Shown here: piece by piece, positions 1 to 6,498 of the stretch
Layout: every line of letters begins with the position of its first letter
How positions within the stretch are numbered: the first letter of the stretch is position 1
Origin: Nitrospira sp.
GTDB taxonomy: Bacteria; Nitrospirota; Nitrospiria; Nitrospirales; Nitrospiraceae
NCBI GenBank assembly: GCA_030456405.1
Contig: JAKDNQ010000125.1
Span: 1-6,498, forward strand
DNA: 6,498 nucleotides
Direction: 5' to 3'
Made by a program: the position numbers and the translations under genes
Notes under the pieces: model-generated
Told to the model about the DNA's origin: nothing
What the model saw: the letters and a program-made list of their open reading frames with translations, nothing else
Database searches by the model: none

Positions 1-1
1 C

Positions 2-1252
2 CTTGAACGAATCGAAGATTCCACTGCGCAACTTGGTGTCCCGAATAAGTTCTTTGGCGATTGGTTACACCAACATTACGGCCCTCTCTTGTCCGAAGCT
101 GTCTCCGCCGCACGAGGTGGAGTAGAGACTGCAATTACGTTTGTCATCTTCAAGCAGGCGAAAAAGCAGCCTGAGGGCAGTGGAAGTACCGTTCCGACCG
201 TCCGTCAAAGCACGGGGCCACGGGCAAAACGAGGCATACAGCTCAACCCAAAGTATACGTTCAAAAATTTCGTTGTAGGCGCGGGAAACCAGTTTGCCAA
301 TGCCGCCTGTATGGCGGTCGCCGAGCAACCGGCAAAAGCGTATAACCCACTCTTTATCTATGGGGATACGGGTTTAGGGAAGACGCACCTCCTGAATGCG
401 ATTGGAAACCATGTGGCGGAACGGACCGATCTCCGGATTGCCTATTTGACAACCGAGCAGTTTACGAACGAAGTCATCAACTCCATTCGATACGATAAAA
501 TGATGGATTTGAGGAAGCGGTATCGTCATATCGACATGTTGATGATCGACGACATTCAATTCTTGGCGGGTAAGGAGCGCACGCAGGAGGAATTCTTCCA
601 CACGTTCAACGCTCTCTATGAAGCGCATAAGCAACTCGTCCTATCGAGCGATCGCTTTCCCAAAGATATGCCCGATATTGAGGAACGATTGAGGTCGCGA
701 TTTGAATGGGGGCTGATCGCAGATCTCCAGCCACCTGACGTTGAAACACGGATTGCCATTTTACGGAAAAAATCAGAAGACGAGGGCGTGACATTACCGG
801 AAGACGTCATCCAGTTTCTTGCCACGACGATGAAGAGCAATATCCGTGAGCTTGAGGGCTCGTTGGTCCGGCTCGGCGCCTATGCCTCGCTCACCGGTCA
901 GACCATCACACTGGAGATGGCAAAGAGCGTGCTCCGGGATCTCATCGGCACTAAGAAAAAGATTGTGTCGATGGACGATATTCAGGAAACGGTGGGGGCA
1001 CGCTTCCATGTGAAGATTGCCGATCTGAAATCCCGTCGACGCAGCAAGACGCTGGTGCACCCTCGACAGATCGCCATGTATCTCTGTCGGGAACTCACGG
1101 ACTCCTCGTACCCTGAGATCGGACGACAGTTCGGGGGTAAAGATCATACGACGATTATTCATGCCTGTAAGCAGGTCATCAAAGCGAAAGATAGTGACAG
1201 TGTATTCAGCGCCACATTGGAAAGCTTGAAGGAGCAGATCCTGCGCGCGTGA
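2..1252 (+). CDS. dnaA: Chromosomal replication initiator DnaA (5' partial)
   Basis: DnaA is the cytoplasmic AAA+ ATPase that binds DnaA boxes at oriC, opens the duplex and recruits the replicative helicase. The frame is open through the left edge, so the start lies outside; 416 residues are visible and roughly 35-40 are missing compared with the family. Fragment residues about 11-50 look like the end of domain I (VPNKFFGDWLHQHY resembles the helicase-contacting fold), followed by a short, polar domain II linker. The AAA+ core shows Walker A GDTGLGKT (fragment residues 121-128, bases 362-385), Walker B LMIDD (180-184), sensor 1 SSD (215-217), box VII ERLRSRF with the arginine finger (228-234) and sensor II NIRELEG (280-286). 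Domain IV carries the DNA-binding signature GGKDHTTIIHAC (378-389). No key residue is missing. A TTG at 89 could be mistaken for a start, but it lies inside domain I. dnaN follows after 24 bases, suggesting co-transcription. Confidence 0.98.
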   Translation, partial: LERIEDSTAQLGVPNKFFGDWLHQHYGPLLSEAVSAARGGVETAITFVIFKQAKKQPEGSGSTVPTVRQSTGPRAKRGIQLNPKYTFKNFVVGAGNQFANAACMAVAEQPAKAYNPLFIYGDTGLGKTHLLNAIGNHVAERTDLRIAYLTTEQFTNEVINSIRYDKMMDLRKRYRHIDMLMIDDIQFLAGKERTQEEFFHTFNALYEAHKQLVLSSDRFPKDMPDIEERLRSRFEWGLIADLQPPDVETRIAILRKKSEDEGVTLPEDVIQFLATTMKSNIRELEGSLVRLGAYASLTGQTITLEMAKSVLRDLIGTKKKIVSMDDIQETVGARFHVKIADLKSRRRSKTLVHPRQIAMYLCRELTDSSYPEIGRQFGGKDHTTIIHACKQVIKAKDSDSVFSATLESLKEQILRA

Positions 1253-1263
1253 GGGCTGCGCCA

Positions 1264-1268
1264 AGGGG
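1264..1268 (+). promoter_or_regulatory. Ribosome-binding site of dnaN
   Basis: A purine-rich AGGGG, continued by AAGAG, sits 8 bases before the dnaN ATG and inside the 24-base dnaA-dnaN gap. It supports the ATG at 1277. There is no room here for a convincing independent promoter, so translation is probably from a dnaA-dnaN transcript. Confidence 0.6.
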
Positions 1269-1276
1269 AAGAGATC

Positions 1277-2404
1277 ATGAAGTTACGTATGGGGCGAGTG
1301 GAACTCTTGACGGGCCTTCAGCGGGTCCAAGGTGTCGTCGAGAAGCGCAACACGATGCCGATCCTCTCGAACATCTTAATTGAGGCGAAGCAGGAGGGGG
1401 TGGAAATCGTCGCCACCGATCTCGAAATCGGCATGCGCGGGCTCTATAAGGCGACGGTGGAGAAGCCTGGAGGGATCACGGTCTCAGCCAGAAAGCTGTA
1501 CGAGATCATCAAAGAACTGACGGTCGGTGAAATCGACATCACATCGAGCGACAATAACTGGACGACGATTCATGCCGGCAAGAGCCAGTTTAAGATCGTC
1601 GGTCTCCCCAGCACCGACTATCCCGCGTTGCCTACGATTGAGCGGGAAGGGCTCATTCCTCTCGCCGGGGCCGGCTTCCTGGAGCTGATTCGGAAAACCC
1701 TCTTTGCGGCAGGAGACAATGACGCGCGCTACATCCTCAATGGTTTGCTGGTGACCCTCATCACGTCGGAGAAAAAAACGATATTGCGGCTGGTCGGTAC
1801 CGATGGACACCGGTTGGCGGTTGCCGAACAGGAAGTCGGACATGCCGGAGCCAAAGGCGCTCCGCAAGAGATCAAAGCCATTATTCCAAAAAAAGCGGCG
1901 CATGAAATGCAGCGTCTGCTGGAAGAAGGCGGCGAGGGAGAGCCCTTGATCGGATTCACGAAAAATCTCATGATTTTCCGGAAGAGCGGGCTGCTGCTGA
2001 CTTCACGGCTCATGGAAGGGAACTATCCGAATTACCAACAAGTGATTCCGAAAGAAGGCAGCAGAAAGATTGGGGTCAATCGCACCGACCTTGCGAGCGC
2101 GCTTCGGCGCGTCTCTGTGCTGTCCCGCGATAAGGCGAGTGCGGCAAAGGTGTCGTTTGTTTCGGGGCAGATGACGCTGTTCTCCAGCAATCCTGATTTT
2201 GGAGAGGCGACCGAGGAGCTTGCGGCTCGGTATGAAGGAGAGGCGTTGAACACAGGCTTCAATGCCCGCTACTTGTTGGATGTCCTCGGGGTGATGGACG
2301 GAGAAACCATCTCCTTGCAAATGGATAATCCGCTGAGCCCCTGTTTGATCCAAGAGCCGGACAGCCCAGGGTTCAAGTGCGTGGTCATGCCGATCAAGAT
2401 CTGA
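1277..2404 (+). CDS. dnaN: DNA polymerase III beta subunit (sliding clamp)
   Basis: DnaN forms the ring-shaped homodimer that slides on DNA and tethers polymerase III and many repair and regulatory partners through its hydrophobic cleft. The protein is 375 residues, close to the 366 of E. coli, and should fold as three similar clamp domains (about 1-122, 130-252 and 253-375). Family landmarks are ITVSARKLYEI (67-77), ARYILNGL (150-157), TDGHRLA (175-181), EGNYPNYQQVIP (247-258), NARYLLDVL (329-337) and the C-terminal MPIKI (371-375), which corresponds to the cleft-forming MPMRL end of E. coli. The ATG is supported by the AGGGG site upstream and by alignment of the N-terminus with the family. 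It lies 24 bases after dnaA. recF, a common next gene, is not there; a 286-base noncoding gap follows. No truncation or frameshift is seen. Confidence 0.98.
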   Translation: MKLRMGRVELLTGLQRVQGVVEKRNTMPILSNILIEAKQEGVEIVATDLEIGMRGLYKATVEKPGGITVSARKLYEIIKELTVGEIDITSSDNNWTTIHAGKSQFKIVGLPSTDYPALPTIEREGLIPLAGAGFLELIRKTLFAAGDNDARYILNGLLVTLITSEKKTILRLVGTDGHRLAVAEQEVGHAGAKGAPQEIKAIIPKKAAHEMQRLLEEGGEGEPLIGFTKNLMIFRKSGLLLTSRLMEGNYPNYQQVIPKEGSRKIGVNRTDLASALRRVSVLSRDKASAAKVSFVSGQMTLFSSNPDFGEATEELAARYEGEALNTGFNARYLLDVLGVMDGETISLQMDNPLSPCLIQEPDSPGFKCVVMPIKI

Positions 2405-2551
2405 GAGTCACAAGTCAATTGTCATCGTTCAATGGAAGCGACAATCAGGCCTTGGTTGCCCGTTGCGAATGACCAACGACGGTTTAGAGGGCTGCGAAAA
2501 AACTCTGTGGCAGGCTGGTCTGTACGTCTGAGACAGTAGGAGCACACCACA
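2405..2551. other. Noncoding spacer after dnaN, left part
   Basis: These 147 bases separate dnaN from the palindromic repeat and hold no supported gene. I found no recF-like reading frame or remnant. No convincing sigma-70 promoter is visible: the best pairs, such as TTGTCA at 2419 with GACAAT at 2440, have a 15-base spacer and a poor -10. Because the repeat leaves only 17 bases before the gyrB ATG, a dedicated gyrB promoter, if one exists, is most likely in this spacer or inside the repeat. Confidence 0.5.
2418..2445. repeat. Short inverted repeat after dnaN
   Basis: ATTGTC (2418-2423) and GACAAT (2440-2445) are perfect inverted copies. A further TTC/GAA pair (2428-2430 and 2435-2437) encloses an AATG loop, so a bulged hairpin could form 13 bases past the dnaN stop codon. 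No T-run follows, so it is not a standard intrinsic terminator. It could stabilise the transcript 3' end, be a protein site, or be chance. Confidence 0.3.
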
Positions 2552-5162
<2,611 letters not shown>

Positions 5163-5163
5163 A

Positions 5164-5244
5164 CGTTATTCGTTAATCGTGAATCGCAGAGAGATCGAAT
5201 CGAACTCTTGCGTTTCACGTTTTACGAGGAACGATTCACGAGGA
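5164..5244. repeat. Two facing arms of degenerate 7-base repeats between gyrB and gyrA
   Basis: The left arm reads on the + strand as CGTTATT, CGTTAAT, CGTGAAT, then CG (5164-5186). The right arm read on the - strand, from 5240 downwards, gives CGTGAAT, CGTTCCT, CGTAAAA, CGTGAAA (to 5213) and then the weaker CGCAAGA. Both arms therefore have a 7-base period with a CGT start and face each other. The innermost perfect pairing available is CGTGAATCG (5178-5186) with CGATTCACG (5232-5240), 9 bp around a 45-base loop; the period allows slipped alternatives such as CGTGAA with TTCACG at 5214-5219. On the + strand ACGAGGA appears twice (5224-5230 and 5238-5244), the second copy carrying the gyrA ribosome-binding site. 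No T-run typical of a terminator follows. Confidence 0.65.
5240..5243 (+). promoter_or_regulatory. Ribosome-binding site of gyrA, inside the last 7-base unit
   Basis: GAGG sits 5 bases before the gyrA ATG at 5249 and supports that start. Its first base is also the last base of the 9-bp inverted repeat arm, so a hairpin in the leader would end exactly at the site. An identical ACGAGGA 14 bases upstream lacks a start codon at the right distance. Confidence 0.7.
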
Positions 5245-5248
5245 AAAG

Positions 5249-6498
5249 ATGCCGCCTGATGAGAGACTAGGACACATAGCGATCGAAGACGAGATGCGCT
5301 CGTCATACTTGAGCTACGCGATGAGCGTCATCGTGGGTCGGGCGCTCCCCGACGTGCGTGACGGCCTCAAGCCGGTCCATCGCCGTATTCTCCACGGCAT
5401 GAACGAAATGGGCCTGGCGTCGAATCGGGCCTACCGCAAGTCCGCCAAGATCATCGGCGAGATTATGGGGAACTATCATCCTCACGGGGACAGCCCGATC
5501 TACGACACGCTCGTTCGAATGGCGCAACCGTTCAACATGCGCTATATGCTCGTGGACGGGCAGGGCAATTATGGATCGGTCGACGGCGATCCGCCGGCGG
5601 CTATGCGCTATACCGAAGCCCGCCTGACCAAGGTTGCCGAGGACATGCTCGCCGATATCGACAAGGAGACGGTCGATTTCGGGCCGAACTACGACGAGTC
5701 GCTGGTCGAACCGCTGGTGCTCCCCTCGAAAATTCCGAATCTCCTCGTCAACGGCGCCGGTGGCATTGCGGTGGGTTACGCCACCAACATTCCGACCCAC
5801 AATCTCGGCGAAGTGATCGAGGCGCTCCTCCTCTTATTGGAGAATCCGGATATCACGATCGCCCAGCTGATGAAAAAGATTCCAGGTCCCGATTTCCCGA
5901 CGGCCGGATTCATCTATGGAACGTCCGGCATCAAGGACGCGTATCAGAGCGGACGAGGTCTCCTCACGTTGCGCGCGAAAGTGAAGGCCGAGTCGGATGA
6001 ACGCACGGATCGCGAACGGTTGATCGTCACAGAGCTGCCTTATCAGGTCAATAAGTCCAAGCTGATCGAAAAGATCGCCGAGCTGATCCGGGACGAACGG
6101 ATTAAAGGGATTTCAGATTTGCGCGACGAGTCCGATCGGGACGGCATCCGCGTCGTCATCGAACTCAAGCGAGGCGAAATTCCTCTCATCACTCTGAACA
6201 ATCTCTATAAGCTCACGCAACTCCAGACGACCTTCGGGGTCATCATGCTCGCGCTGGTGAACAACCGGCCCGAAGTGTTGAACCTCAAGCAGATCCTGCA
6301 TCATTTTATCGAGCACCGGCGCGAGGTCGTCGTCCGTCGAACCGCTTTCGAGCTGCGCAAGGCGGAAGAGCGGGCCCATATCCTCGAAGGCCTCAAGATC
6401 GCACTCGATAATTTGGATGCGGTGATTACCTTGATCCGGCAGGCGCAATCGCCCGACGAAGCTCGTGTCGGCCTGATGCGGAGGTTTGCGCTGAGCGA
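5249..6498 (+). CDS. gyrA: DNA gyrase subunit A (3' partial)
   Basis: GyrA carries the DNA breakage-reunion activity of gyrase and, in its missing C-terminal pinwheel, wraps DNA. 416 codons are visible before the window ends. The N-terminus has the family motif [20 protein letters not shown] (18-37) and [11 protein letters not shown], the winged-helix region, and the catalytic tyrosine Y121 in AAMRYTE (bases 5609-5611), equal to E. coli Y122. The quinolone region reads [17 protein letters not shown] (77-93): S82 and D86 match the sensitive E. coli S83 and D87, while P83 replaces A84. The tower follows ([16 protein letters not shown] at 264-279), then the coiled coil leading to the exit gate (from about 350). 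The ATG is chosen for its GAGG site and the family-like N-terminus. GyrA is preferred over ParC from pairing with gyrB, but the GyrA box that would settle it is outside the window. The gap to gyrB is 86 bases, consistent with one transcript. Confidence 0.97.
   Translation, partial: MPPDERLGHIAIEDEMRSSYLSYAMSVIVGRALPDVRDGLKPVHRRILHGMNEMGLASNRAYRKSAKIIGEIMGNYHPHGDSPIYDTLVRMAQPFNMRYMLVDGQGNYGSVDGDPPAAMRYTEARLTKVAEDMLADIDKETVDFGPNYDESLVEPLVLPSKIPNLLVNGAGGIAVGYATNIPTHNLGEVIEALLLLLENPDITIAQLMKKIPGPDFPTAGFIYGTSGIKDAYQSGRGLLTLRAKVKAESDERTDRERLIVTELPYQVNKSKLIEKIAELIRDERIKGISDLRDESDRDGIRVVIELKRGEIPLITLNNLYKLTQLQTTFGVIMLALVNNRPEVLNLKQILHHFIEHRREVVVRRTAFELRKAEERAHILEGLKIALDNLDAVITLIRQAQSPDEARVGLMRRFALS

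Noticed and set aside
89..91. TTG as the dnaA start codon
   Set aside because: The same frame stays open to base 2 and the upstream residues match DnaA domain I; starting here would cut that domain in half and there is no ribosome-binding site.
2419..2445. Sigma-70 promoter TTGTCA / GACAAT for gyrB
   Set aside because: The spacer is 15 bases, the -10 matches only four of six positions, and the two boxes are simply the arms of a small inverted repeat.
5164..5244. CRISPR-like array
   Set aside because: The units are 7 bases, contiguous and degenerate, with no spacers and no nearby cas genes.
5163..5248. Intrinsic terminator after gyrB
   Set aside because: The inverted repeat has a 45-base loop and is followed by GAGGAAAAG rather than a T-run, so co-transcription with gyrA is more likely.

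Overview
The window is an intact core-chromosome block reading left to right, all on the + strand: dnaA (5' end cut by the window edge), dnaN, gyrB and gyrA (3' end cut by the window edge). This is the classic bacterial replication-initiation and gyrase neighbourhood. All four products are confidently recognised from motifs. The base composition (moderately GC-rich), the dnaA-dnaN-gyrB-gyrA order without recF, the long-form GyrB, and above all the style of the intergenic repeats suggest a Nitrospira-like member of Nitrospirota. That lineage call is from memory of sequence style, not from a search, and is held at about 0.6.

Layout. Positions 2-1252 encode DnaA from late domain I to the end. 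A 24-base gap separates it from dnaN (1277-2404), so the two probably share a transcript. A 286-base gap (2405-2690) follows, where many bacteria carry recF. It holds no recognisable gene. Its left half (2405-2551) is mostly featureless, with one small hairpin. Its right half is a 122-base imperfect palindrome (2552-2673) with about 25-base terminal inverted repeats, ending 8 bases before the gyrB ribosome-binding site. gyrB (2691-5162) is followed by an 86-base gap (5163-5248) made largely of degenerate 7-base units arranged as two facing arms, the last unit containing the gyrA ribosome-binding site. gyrA (5249 onward) runs off the end of the window in the coiled-coil/exit-gate region.

Function. 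DnaA melts the origin, DnaN is the sliding clamp that tethers the replicative polymerase, and GyrA plus GyrB form the A2B2 gyrase that removes positive supercoils ahead of the fork. The coding content is ordinary housekeeping. The points worth a second look are the two different palindromic structures placed directly before the two gyrase genes, the absence of recF, and a few substitutions at drug-contact or highly conserved positions in GyrB and GyrA. No DnaA-box cluster was seen, so the origin is probably outside this window, most likely upstream of dnaA. I see no strong evidence for a wholly new gene system here.
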